Source: Erysipelotrichaceae bacterium UBA4808 (lineage in GTDB: Bacteria; Bacillota_I; Bacilli_A; Erysipelotrichales; Erysipelotrichaceae). Taken from it: 8,803 bases of DNA. The position numbers and the translations under genes are program-made. Shown in pieces: positions 1-5,635 of this stretch (positions are counted from its first letter, which is position 1; the number at the start of each line of letters is the position of its first letter). The notes below the pieces were generated by a model. The model searched no databases. It had not been told where the DNA came from and saw only the letters and a program-made list of their open reading frames with translations. The stretch covers positions 1 to 8,803 of the forward strand of contig DHGC01000083.1 in the NCBI GenBank assembly GCA_002402585.1, given 5' to 3'.

Positions 1-2
1 GC

Positions 3-53
3 GGCTATGGCTTGTTGCATGATGTGTTGCTTAGCTTCATGGAAGGGCTTTAA
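3..53 (+). CDS. Possible C-terminal end of an upstream gene (partial)
   Basis: The window opens in an open frame that reads GYGLLHDVLLSFMEGL and stops at TAA 51-53. The composition looks like ordinary protein, and the other two forward frames give less protein-like peptides (one stops at once, one is rich in Cys and Met). A weak terminator-like hairpin lies about 40 bases downstream, which fits the end of a transcription unit. Only 16 residues are visible, so the family cannot be named, and this could be chance. Confidence 0.25.
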   Translation, partial: GYGLLHDVLLSFMEGL

Positions 54-94
54 TCACATATTTAATTGATTGTGTTCTATAGGAAATATGCGTG

Positions 95-116
95 AACAGT
101 ACTTGCACTGTTTTTT
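95..116 (+). terminator. Weak terminator-like hairpin after the left-edge gene
   Basis: AACAGT (95-100) and ACTGTT (107-112) form a 6-bp stem with a six-base loop, followed by four further T. The stem is short and AT-rich, so termination would be leaky. It lies between the possible gene end at 53 and the promoter at 149-176. Confidence 0.35.
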
Positions 117-148
117 ACTTTCAAGATTGAGAATTGATGTTAGAATCC

Positions 149-176
149 TTTAGCTTTAGAGTTTTTGTGATAGAAT
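149..176 (+). promoter_or_regulatory. Promoter for the DUF937-DUF4332 pair
   Basis: A -10 element TAGAAT (171-176) is preceded by TG one base upstream (168-169), an extended -10. A TTTAGC (149-154) sits 16 bases before it as a modest -35. The predicted start is near 183, giving a leader of about 70 nt before the ATG at 256. A second TAGAAT at 141-146 has no properly spaced -35. Confidence 0.45.
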
Positions 177-255
177 TTAGATAACGACCCAAGACAGGGA
201 TCATTCATGTGAATTAATGTTCTTAGAAACATTTTTTCGCGTAAGAGGGAGGGCT

Positions 256-828
256 ATGGATTTACTATCATTATTAAATAGTCAGTTACAAGACCAAGAT
301 GTGGTTAAGAAGATCAGTAAACAAGTTGGGGCTAAACCTGACCAAGTCAAACAATTGACGGAGTTGGCTTTACCAACCTTATTACAAGCCATGAATAAGA
401 ATACGCAGACAAAAGATGGGGCTCAATCTTTGCTTAAAGCATTGGATCAACACCAAGATGATGCTGTCTCTGATTTAAATCAATTTTTTAATAAAGTGGA
501 TAAACAAGATGGGGCTAAAATCTTAGGTCATCTGCTTGGCAACAAAGCGTCAAAAGTTGAACAAGGTTTGGCCGCGAAGACAGGTTTGGATATGAGTCAG
601 GTTTCGAGTTTGTTGATGATGTTGGCACCACTCTTATTGGGTCAACTCGGTAAGCAGAAGAAACAACAGAATGGTTTTGGAATCGATGACTTGATGGGCA
701 TGTTGGGTGGTTCCAACAAAGGCTCCAATGATGTCATGGGTATGGTATCGGGTTTATTGGACAGTGACGGGGATGGCGATATCATGGATGATGTAAGTAA
801 GTTGTTCGGTGGTTTCTTAAAGAAATAG
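256..828 (+). CDS. DUF937 family protein
   Basis: A 190-residue protein of unknown biochemical role. The start is set at ATG 256 because a strong purine-rich ribosome binding site (AGGGAGG, 247-253) lies just upstream and because family members begin MDLLSLL-like. An in-frame ATG at 217 would add 13 residues without a ribosome binding site. The body is helical: residues 1-130 carry repeated leucine-rich helices (for example 114-131, very Met/Leu-rich). Residues 139-163 are Gly/Met/Asn-rich. The C-terminus ends in an acidic loop, DSDGDGDIMDD (169-179), like an EF-hand or dockerin calcium loop but with Val at position 12 instead of an acid, then a short helix to the end. There is no signal peptide or clear membrane segment. 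It is followed 24 bases later by the DUF4332 gene, probably on the same transcript. Family assignment is fairly sure; function is unknown. Confidence 0.8.
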   Translation: MDLLSLLNSQLQDQDVVKKISKQVGAKPDQVKQLTELALPTLLQAMNKNTQTKDGAQSLLKALDQHQDDAVSDLNQFFNKVDKQDGAKILGHLLGNKASKVEQGLAAKTGLDMSQVSSLLMMLAPLLLGQLGKQKKQQNGFGIDDLMGMLGGSNKGSNDVMGMVSGLLDSDGDGDIMDDVSKLFGGFLKK

Positions 829-852
829 CAGCGTATTCATCAAGGAGGAAAG

Positions 853-1257
853 ATGGCAAAGTTAAGTTTTATTGAAGGTATAGGAGCAGTTTACGAAGGA
901 AAACTCAATGAAGTAGGCATCCGTAGTACAGATAAATATCTCGAACTCTGTGGAAGCAAGAAAGGTCGTGAAGACGTCGCTGAGAAGACCGGTATTTCCA
1001 GCAAACTCATTCTGGAATGGGCGAATCGTGCAGATTTGGCACGTGTCAAAGGCGTAGGAAGTGAATATGCAGACTTATTGGAAGCAGTAGGTGTAGACAC
1101 GGTTCCTGAATTGGGCAATCGCAATCCAGTTAATTTGTATCAAAAGATGATTGAAGTCAACGAAGAGAAGAAGCTTGTTCGTAAATTGCCGAGTGTCAAA
1201 CAAGTCACGGCTTGGGTTGAACAAGCTAAAGAATTACCACGCGCATTACATTATTAG
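853..1257 (+). CDS. DUF4332 helix-hairpin-helix protein
   Basis: A 134-residue cytoplasmic protein matching the DUF4332 pattern. It has two helix-hairpin-helix-like turns, IEGIG near residues 7-11 and VKGVG near 65-69, each followed by an amphipathic helix (EYADLLEAVGV after the second). A typical EKTGIS.KLILEW segment lies around 45-56, and NEEKKLVR.LPS at 103-114. Helix-hairpin-helix turns usually contact the DNA backbone without sequence specificity, so nucleic-acid binding is a reasonable inference, but no catalytic residues are visible and the family has no settled function. An excellent AAGGAGGA (842-849) precedes ATG 853. It lies 24 bases after the DUF937 gene and before a hairpin at 1289, so the two probably form a small operon. 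Length is usual for the family. Confidence 0.82.
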   Translation: MAKLSFIEGIGAVYEGKLNEVGIRSTDKYLELCGSKKGREDVAEKTGISSKLILEWANRADLARVKGVGSEYADLLEAVGVDTVPELGNRNPVNLYQKMIEVNEEKKLVRKLPSVKQVTAWVEQAKELPRALHY

Positions 1258-1288
1258 TTCGTTGTCCTGTCACGGTCGAAAGTAACTT

Positions 1289-1311
1289 AAAAGCTAGTCC
1301 AACTAGCTTTT
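1289..1311 (+). terminator. Terminator-like hairpin after the DUF4332 gene
   Basis: AAAAGCTAGT and ACTAGCTTTT form a perfect 10-bp stem around a three-base loop (CCA, 1299-1301). The T-run is only the four T that close the stem, so it is a weaker intrinsic terminator. The A-tract on the other side makes it symmetrical. It separates the DUF4332 gene from the M23 peptidase gene. Confidence 0.55.
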
Positions 1312-1332
1312 ATCCTGTAGAATGGGGTAGTA

Positions 1333-2529
1333 ATGAAACTTTGGGTTAAATTGATCTTGCTGGTCTTGGCTTTGGGCTTGGGACTCAGCGGATACATCTA
1401 TTATGAACAAAAACAATTGGAGGCCAGTGAAATCCAATCTTTTGAAGTGAATTTCAATGGAACACCGATTGAATTCCTAGATCTTCAGATGCACAAACCA
1501 ATCTTAGGGTCATTACTGACACTAAATTATTATGTTCATCAAGATGGATTCAACGACCTGGATAGTGATCAGATGCTAAATACTTTTAGAGTCGATCCAC
1601 GTGCAATCGTTACCATAACCAATGATGCAGGAGAAAATATTCCTTACCAGGAATCGTTGGTTCTTGAACCGGGACGTTATTCAATCGTTGTCAATATCAT
1701 GGATGGAATCGCTCAATATGATTATCTGTTTCATGTGGATGTGGATCCTCAACCCAAGATCACATTGAGTGACTTAGAACCATCGCAGGGTGGTTTGGTA
1801 ATCATCGATATCGAGAACGTCTCTATGAACACAGATATTGAAGTCATTAGCAATTTCAAGCCTTCTGCGATTCATCGAACCGCGCACAGTGCGCAATTTT
1901 ATCTTCCAATGGCTTATCAATCTGAGGCTAAGAACTATGCCTTACAAATCATTGTCGGTGAAGATGTGTTTGATTATGCTTTGGATGTGCAGACCTATGT
2001 CTTTAAAGAATCACATTTCACGGTACCTGTGAGTGTATCCAGTGGAACGGTTGGGAATCAAGATGCGGTTTTACAATATCGCGAAGCCATTTATCCAACA
2101 TATGAGTCCTATGTGGAAGACGTGTATTGGGAAGGTTCCTTTATTTTACCTGTTGAAGGTGCGCGGATCTCGTCGACATTTGGTGAGAAACGTTTTGTGA
2201 ACAATGCGGCCAATCCAACGCGTCATTCTGGCATCGACTATGCGATTGCTTGTGGAACGGAAGTCTACGCGTCAAATGCAGGGGTTGTGGAGTTTGCGGA
2301 CTTCTTGATCATGATTGGGAACACCATCGTCATTGATCATGGTTTGGGTTTGAAGACCTATTATGAACACTTGGATGATATTATGATCAAGGCAGGGGAT
2401 ATCGTTGAAAAGGGTCAATTGATTGGTCATGTGGGGACGACAGGGTATTCCACGGGATGTCATTTGCATTTCCAAGCGATGGTCAAGAATCAATCGATCA
2501 ATCCGGATGTGCTTTATACCTTAGAATGA
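1333..2529 (+). CDS. Membrane-anchored M23 (LytM-type) peptidoglycan peptidase
   Basis: A 398-residue cell-envelope protein. Residues 5-24 are a hydrophobic segment after a Lys-containing start (MKLWVK), acting as an uncleaved anchor or signal peptide. Residues ~30-260 form a beta-rich extracytoplasmic region with no domain I can name. Residues ~268-395 are a zinc metallopeptidase M23 domain: R-H298-S-G-I-D302 gives the first two zinc ligands, YYEH346L the general-base His, and H377-L-H379-F the last His pair. All expected catalytic residues are present, so it should be an active endopeptidase cutting peptide crosslinks or stems of peptidoglycan during growth or division. Which bond it cuts cannot be read from sequence. 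Start ATG 1333 has only a weak GGGGT ahead of it, and no convincing promoter was found between the hairpin at 1289 and the start, so expression may depend on read-through. The stop is immediately followed by the rpsO promoter. Confidence 0.87.
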   Translation: MKLWVKLILLVLALGLGLSGYIYYEQKQLEASEIQSFEVNFNGTPIEFLDLQMHKPILGSLLTLNYYVHQDGFNDLDSDQMLNTFRVDPRAIVTITNDAGENIPYQESLVLEPGRYSIVVNIMDGIAQYDYLFHVDVDPQPKITLSDLEPSQGGLVIIDIENVSMNTDIEVISNFKPSAIHRTAHSAQFYLPMAYQSEAKNYALQIIVGEDVFDYALDVQTYVFKESHFTVPVSVSSGTVGNQDAVLQYREAIYPTYESYVEDVYWEGSFILPVEGARISSTFGEKRFVNNAANPTRHSGIDYAIACGTEVYASNAGVVEFADFLIMIGNTIVIDHGLGLKTYYEHLDDIMIKAGDIVEKGQLIGHVGTTGYSTGCHLHFQAMVKNQSINPDVLYTLE

Positions 2530-2558
2530 TTGCATTCATCCAGTAAACGTGATATATT
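2530..2558 (+). promoter_or_regulatory. Promoter of rpsO
   Basis: TTGCAT (2530-2535) and TATATT (2553-2558) are separated by 17 bases. The -10 matches consensus at 5 of 6 positions; the -35 keeps only TTG. It begins at the base after the M23 gene stop and gives a leader of about 75 nt before rpsO. Confidence 0.5.
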
Positions 2559-2565
2559 GTTAAAG

Positions 2566-2631
2566 CTTTTGTACTGGGTTCATCGATTCCTCAACGATTT
2601 ACGCGGTAGAAAAGGTCTATAAATAGGAGGA
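2566..2631 (+). promoter_or_regulatory. Candidate autoregulatory rpsO leader with anti-SD pseudoknot
   Basis: The predicted leader folds by eye into an outer stem (CUUUU 2566-2570 with AAAAG 2610-2614, then UAC 2572-2574 with GUA 2606-2608, split by a G-G mismatch). This encloses a small hairpin (AUCG 2582-2585 with CGAU 2595-2598). The nine-base apical loop holds UCCUC (2588-2592), complementary to GAGGA (2627-2631) in the Shine-Dalgarno region of rpsO, so a pseudoknot could hide the ribosome site. Ribosomal protein S15 is known to repress its own messenger through structured leaders in several bacteria, in E. coli through a pseudoknot. The fold here is an inference with no covariation checked. 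Confidence 0.35.
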
Positions 2632-2638
2632 CACAAAC

Positions 2639-2905
2639 ATGTTGTCAAAAGTCGAAAAGACACAAATCATTAAGGATTACGCTCGTTTTGAAGGGGATAC
2701 CGGTTCGGTTGAAGTCCAAGTCGCGGTCTTGACTGCACAGATCAATCGTTTGACGGAACACTTGAAAGAACATAAGAAAGACTTCCATTCGCTTCGCGGT
2801 TTGATGAAGATGGTTGGGACCCGTCGTAGCTTGATGAATTATTTGAAGACGGAAGACGTTAATCGTTACCGCATACTGGTTAGTCGTTTAGGATTGAGAA
2901 AGTAA
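2639..2905 (+). CDS. rpsO: 30S ribosomal protein S15
   Basis: An 88-residue primary 16S rRNA-binding protein of the small-subunit platform, one residue off the usual 89. The family features are plain: FEGDTGSVEVQVA near residues 17-29, the H..DFHSLRGLM signature near 45-56, and the basic TRRSLMNYLK helix near 61-70. ATG 2639 follows a perfect AGGAGG (2625-2630) with eight-base spacing. The gene has its own promoter and a strong terminator that closes directly on its stop codon. It is followed by pnp, keeping the widely conserved rpsO-pnp order, although here the two genes are punctuated as separate units. Confidence 0.97.
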   Translation: MLSKVEKTQIIKDYARFEGDTGSVEVQVAVLTAQINRLTEHLKEHKKDFHSLRGLMKMVGTRRSLMNYLKTEDVNRYRILVSRLGLRK

Positions 2906-2931
2906 GACAAGCTGAAAAGCTTGTCTTTTTT
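2904..2931 (+). terminator. Strong intrinsic terminator of rpsO
   Basis: AAGACAAGCT (2904-2913) and AGCTTGTCTT (2918-2927) form a perfect 10-bp stem with a GAAA tetraloop, followed by four more T. The stem starts inside the rpsO stop codon. It insulates pnp from rpsO, so pnp needs the promoter at 2941. Confidence 0.88.
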
Positions 2932-2940
2932 GGTATTTAG

Positions 2941-2968
2941 TTTAGAGTTGGTTTTATGGTATGATAAT
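2941..2968 (+). promoter_or_regulatory. Promoter of pnp
   Basis: TTTAGA (2941-2946) and GATAAT (2963-2968) are separated by 16 bases, ten bases after the rpsO terminator. A GAGGTAA ribosome site (2981-2987) and ATG 2992 follow, leaving a very short leader (about 15-20 nt). That leaves no room for the long structured pnp leader known in enterobacteria. Confidence 0.6.
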
Positions 2969-2991
2969 CAAGTCAAAAAAGAGGTAAATAA

Positions 2992-5166
2992 ATGGCAAAA
3001 CAAGTATTTAGTCTAGATTTCTGTGGAAGAAATCTAACAGTGGAAACCGGAGAAATTGCCAAACAAGCTGGAGGATCGGTGTTGGTTCGTTATGAAGACA
3101 CCGTCGTGTTGTCCGTAGCGACTGCAAGTAAGCAAGCTAAGGATATCGATTTCTTTCCTTTAACGGTTTTGTTTGAAGAAAAATTGTATTCGGTGGGTAA
3201 GATTCCGGGTGGTTTCTTACGTAGAGAAGGTCGTCCAAGTGAACATGCGACATTGTCGTCACGTGTGATTGACCGTACCTTGCGACCTTTGTTTGCGGAA
3301 GGTTTCCGTAACGAAGTGCAAGTCGTGAATACTGTATTATCCGTCGATTATGATCGTACGCCAGAAATGACGGCGATGTTTGGGGCATCTTTAGCGTTGG
3401 GTGTATCGAACATTCCGTTCAATGGTCCAATCGCGGGTGTCCAAGTGGGTCGTGTCAATGGGGAATACATCGTCAATCCAACACAAGCTGAAATGGAAAA
3501 ATCCGATATCGATCTAACGGTAGCGGGAACCAAAGATGCCATCAATATGGTTGAAGCAGGTGCTAAGGAAGTCGATGAAGCTTCAATGTTGGAAGCAATG
3601 CTTTTTGGACATGAGTTCATCAAAAAACTCTGTGCTTTCCAAGATGAAGTCACACAAGCAATCGGAACCCCGAAGATGGAAGTCAAACTCTATGCACACA
3701 GCGATGAGTTGGTGAATGAAGTCAAGGGCTATGCGGAAGCGCGTTTGGTTGAAGCGGTTCGTATCAAAGAAAAATTGGAACGTTATGGCAAGATCGATGA
3801 GATCGAAGCGGAAACGTATGCTTATTTTGAAACAAAAGAATACACAAGTGATTCTGATAAAGCCAAGACTTTGAAACAAGTCAAGGAAATCACGCATGAC
3901 ATCGTTGCGACAGAAGTTCGTCGTTTGATCTCCATTGATAAGATTCGTCCCGATGGTCGTTCAATCAATGAATTGCGTGCTTTGAATTCACAAGTGGATT
4001 TGTTGCCGCGTGTACATGGCAGTGCTTTGTTCACCCGTGGTGAAACACAAGTTCTTTCTGTATGTACTTTAGGCGCTTTGGGCGACAATCAAATCATCGA
4101 TGATTTGACGGAAGTCGAATTCAAGCGTTTCATGCATCATTACAACTTCCCTCCATACTCGGTGGGTGAAACCGGTCGTATGGGTTCGCCTGGTCGTCGT
4201 GAAATTGGACACGGTGCTTTGGGTGAACGTGCGTTGTTGCAAGTCTTACCAAGTGAAGATGCATTTCCATATGCAGTTCGTTTGGTTGCGGAAACATTGG
4301 AATCCAATGGATCTTCTTCACAAGCTTCCATCTGTGCTGGAACCATGGCCTTGATGGCAGCAGGTGTGCCAATCAAGGCGCCAGTTGCGGGCATCGCGAT
4401 GGGCTTGGTTACTTTTGGTGAACACTATACCGTTTTGACTGACATCCAAGGGATGGAAGATCATTTCGGCGATATGGACTTTAAAGTAGCGGGTACTGCA
4501 AATGGGATCACGGCTTTACAAATGGACATCAAGATTGATGGTTTGAACCGTCAGATCTTGGAAGAAGCTTTGGCGCAAGCTAAAGTGGGTCGATTACAAA
4601 TTCTTGAAAACATGATGGCTACGATTGGAGAAGTACGTCCGAATGTGGGTGAATATGCGCCTAAGATCGCTAAGATGCAAATCGCACCCGATAAGATTCG
4701 TGATGTCATTGGGGCAGGTGGCAAGATCATCAACCAAATCATTGCGGATTGTGACCAAGTCAAGATCGATATTGAAGATGATGGTCGCATCTTGATCTAT
4801 CACCAAGATCAAAAAGCAATCGATAAAGCGAAAGCGAAGATTGAAAGTTTGGTTCGCAGTGCCAAGGTCGGTGAAATCTACGATGCTAAGGTCGTGCGCA
4901 TTGAAAGCTTTGGAGCGTTCGTTGAACTCTTCCCAGGCACCGATGGCTTGTTGCATGTATCCAAGATCTCTTATGACCGTGTTGAAAAACCAAGTGATGT
5001 CCTTAAGATGGGTGAAATCATCAAGGTCATCGTCAGTGAAGTTGATGAAAAGGGTCGTGTCAATGTATCCCACAAGGATTTGTTGCCAAAGCCTGAAGGT
5101 TATGTCGAAAAGCCACAAGCTGAACGCAAACCTCGTCCACCGTTTAATCGTACAAAGAAATTCTAA
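2992..5166 (+). CDS. pnp: Polyribonucleotide nucleotidyltransferase (PNPase)
   Basis: A 724-residue 3'-5' phosphorolytic exoribonuclease of RNA turnover, normally a homotrimeric ring. The first RNase PH domain (~12-145) carries GGFLRREGRPSE near 73-84. An all-helical linker (~150-300) follows. The second RNase PH domain (~310-545) carries the phosphate-site motif GETGRMGSPGRRE (392-404) and the metal/catalytic motif D490HFGDMD496FK498, equivalent to E. coli D486, D492 and K494. The KH domain has its GAGG loop at 574-577 and the S1 domain spans ~627-693. The Lys/Pro/Arg-rich tail is short. All expected catalytic residues are present. The last 50 codons are repeated at 6617-6768, so the 3' end of this copy may have arrived with the downstream cassette. 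It differs from the other copy at two residues (Asp versus Gly, Arg versus His). Start ATG 2992 follows GAGGTAA. Confidence 0.97.
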   Translation: MAKQVFSLDFCGRNLTVETGEIAKQAGGSVLVRYEDTVVLSVATASKQAKDIDFFPLTVLFEEKLYSVGKIPGGFLRREGRPSEHATLSSRVIDRTLRPLFAEGFRNEVQVVNTVLSVDYDRTPEMTAMFGASLALGVSNIPFNGPIAGVQVGRVNGEYIVNPTQAEMEKSDIDLTVAGTKDAINMVEAGAKEVDEASMLEAMLFGHEFIKKLCAFQDEVTQAIGTPKMEVKLYAHSDELVNEVKGYAEARLVEAVRIKEKLERYGKIDEIEAETYAYFETKEYTSDSDKAKTLKQVKEITHDIVATEVRRLISIDKIRPDGRSINELRALNSQVDLLPRVHGSALFTRGETQVLSVCTLGALGDNQIIDDLTEVEFKRFMHHYNFPPYSVGETGRMGSPGRREIGHGALGERALLQVLPSEDAFPYAVRLVAETLESNGSSSQASICAGTMALMAAGVPIKAPVAGIAMGLVTFGEHYTVLTDIQGMEDHFGDMDFKVAGTANGITALQMDIKIDGLNRQILEEALAQAKVGRLQILENMMATIGEVRPNVGEYAPKIAKMQIAPDKIRDVIGAGGKIINQIIADCDQVKIDIEDDGRILIYHQDQKAIDKAKAKIESLVRSAKVGEIYDAKVVRIESFGAFVELFPGTDGLLHVSKISYDRVEKPSDVLKMGEIIKVIVSEVDEKGRVNVSHKDLLPKPEGYVEKPQAERKPRPPFNRTKKF

Positions 5167-5183
5167 CCGAATTTCTTTTTTTT
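5015..5183 (+). repeat. Direct repeat, left copy: pnp 3' end plus terminator
   Basis: This segment holds the last ~50 codons, the stop and the terminator of pnp, and recurs at 6617-6783. The alignment keeps a constant offset of 1602 bases to the T-run with five mismatches, all transitions: one is silent, one gives D/G, two give R/H in one codon, and one falls in the terminator loop. Then the T-run differs by two bases. The repeat flanks the AT-rich cassette and marks its two ends. Confidence 0.95.
5154..5183 (+). terminator. pnp terminator with the stop codon in its loop
   Basis: AAAGAAATTC (5154-5163, the last codons of pnp) and GAATTTCTTT (5169-5178) form a perfect 10-bp stem. The five-base loop TAACC contains the stop codon, and the right arm runs into eight T (5176-5183). 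The stem is AT-rich but long and followed by a good U-tract. A translating ribosome would cover the left arm, so termination could depend on ribosome release. Confidence 0.75.
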
Positions 5184-5184
5184 C

Positions 5185-5225
5185 ATGTAAATACGATGTA
5201 AGGGATGAAAGTAAATATAAATTAG
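5185..5225 (+). repeat. Copy resembling the pepV upstream region
   Basis: Directly after the pnp terminator, GATGTAAGGGATGAA (5195-5209) and the following AAATAT match GATGTAAGTGATGAA (7011-7025) and AAATAT upstream of pepV, with weaker similarity to about 5225/7043. In the right-hand context this block sits about 215 bases further from the terminator. It looks like the remains of a pnp-pepV intergenic region on the incoming DNA. The match is short and was found by eye. Confidence 0.55.
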
Positions 5226-5244
5226 GATTAACGAACAGATACTA

Positions 5245-5272
5245 TTTACTTATCATTGAAAAGTGCTATATT
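5245..5272 (+). promoter_or_regulatory. Promoter of the hicA-hicB-secB-like operon
   Basis: TATATT (5267-5272) with TG at 5264-5265 forms an extended -10, and TTTACT (5245-5250) lies 16 bases upstream as a 4/6 -35. Transcription would begin near 5279, immediately before the operator-like repeat. Confidence 0.5.
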
Positions 5273-5285
5273 ATATTTAGTTAAG

Positions 5286-5306
5286 TGTGACGTCGTATGT
5301 GACGTC
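5286..5306 (+). promoter_or_regulatory. Likely antitoxin operator (TGTGACGTC direct repeat)
   Basis: TGTGACGTC occurs at 5286-5294 and again at 5298-5306, a 12-base period, and each copy contains the palindrome GACGTC. It sits just downstream of the predicted start site. Ribbon-helix-helix antitoxins such as HicB commonly bind paired short sites at their own promoter, so this is the natural site for autoregulation. Binding is inferred. Confidence 0.5.
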
Positions 5307-5340
5307 TTATAGGCATAGAGAGGGGTTGTGTGTATGTTTT

Positions 5341-5595
5341 ATGGCTATTATTGATAAGTTATGGAAAAAAATAACGGATATACCTTATCGGCCTGATATA
5401 ACAATGAATGAGTTAGACAAAGTTTTACGACATTTTGGAGTTCAATTAGTAAGACAAGAATCGAGTCATAGAATTTATAAACATCCAAGAGTAAATGGGA
5501 TACTCACTATTCCGTGTCATACAAATAACAAAACAGTTTTACCCGCTTACGTGAAAAACGCTTATGAGTATATAATGAAAAATGAACTCTCATAA
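5341..5595 (+). CDS. hicA: HicA-family mRNA interferase toxin
   Basis: An 84-residue small basic protein with the HicA double-stranded-RNA-binding-like fold pattern: helix (MAIIDKLWKKI), helix MNELDKVLRHFG (22-33), strand VQLVRQE, then SSH43RIYKHP and strand ILTIP. The family motif is GSH with a catalytic His; here it is SSH, with Gly changed to Ser but His43 kept, so RNA cleavage is still expected. HicA toxins block translation by cleaving mRNA. The start is uncertain. ATG 5341 gives a family-like N-terminus, but its best ribosome site (AGGGG, 5321-5325) is about 15 bases away and better spaced for an out-of-frame ATG at 5334. An in-frame GTG at 5287 lies in the operator and has no ribosome site. 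hicB follows after 40 bases, in the usual toxin-first order. Confidence 0.82.
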   Translation: MAIIDKLWKKITDIPYRPDITMNELDKVLRHFGVQLVRQESSHRIYKHPRVNGILTIPCHTNNKTVLPAYVKNAYEYIMKNELS

Positions 5596-5635
5596 AGTTT
5601 TATTTAAAAGTTTTAAAAGTTAAAAGGAGAGAGAA

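Noticed and set aside
217..255. ATG 217 as start of the DUF937 gene
   Set aside because: No ribosome site; ATG 256 has a strong one and gives the usual family N-terminus.
1295..1323. Promoter with TAGAAT at 1318-1323 for the M23 gene
   Set aside because: Its start site would fall almost on the ATG at 1333, and there is no -35 at a suitable distance.
4594..5118. Long minus-strand open frame of 174 codons
   Set aside because: It lies wholly inside pnp on the opposite strand, has no recognisable domain, and mirrors the codon structure of the conserved KH/S1 region.
4841..5284. Plus-strand frame running from inside pnp past its terminator
   Set aside because: It is an out-of-frame reading of pnp that happens to stay open through the AT-rich region, crosses the terminator and has no ribosome site or domain.
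5287..5340. GTG 5287 as an upstream start for hicA (102 residues)
   Set aside because: It lies inside the operator-like repeat, about eight bases after the predicted transcription start, with no ribosome site, and the extra residues (TSYVTSYRH...) do not fit HicA.
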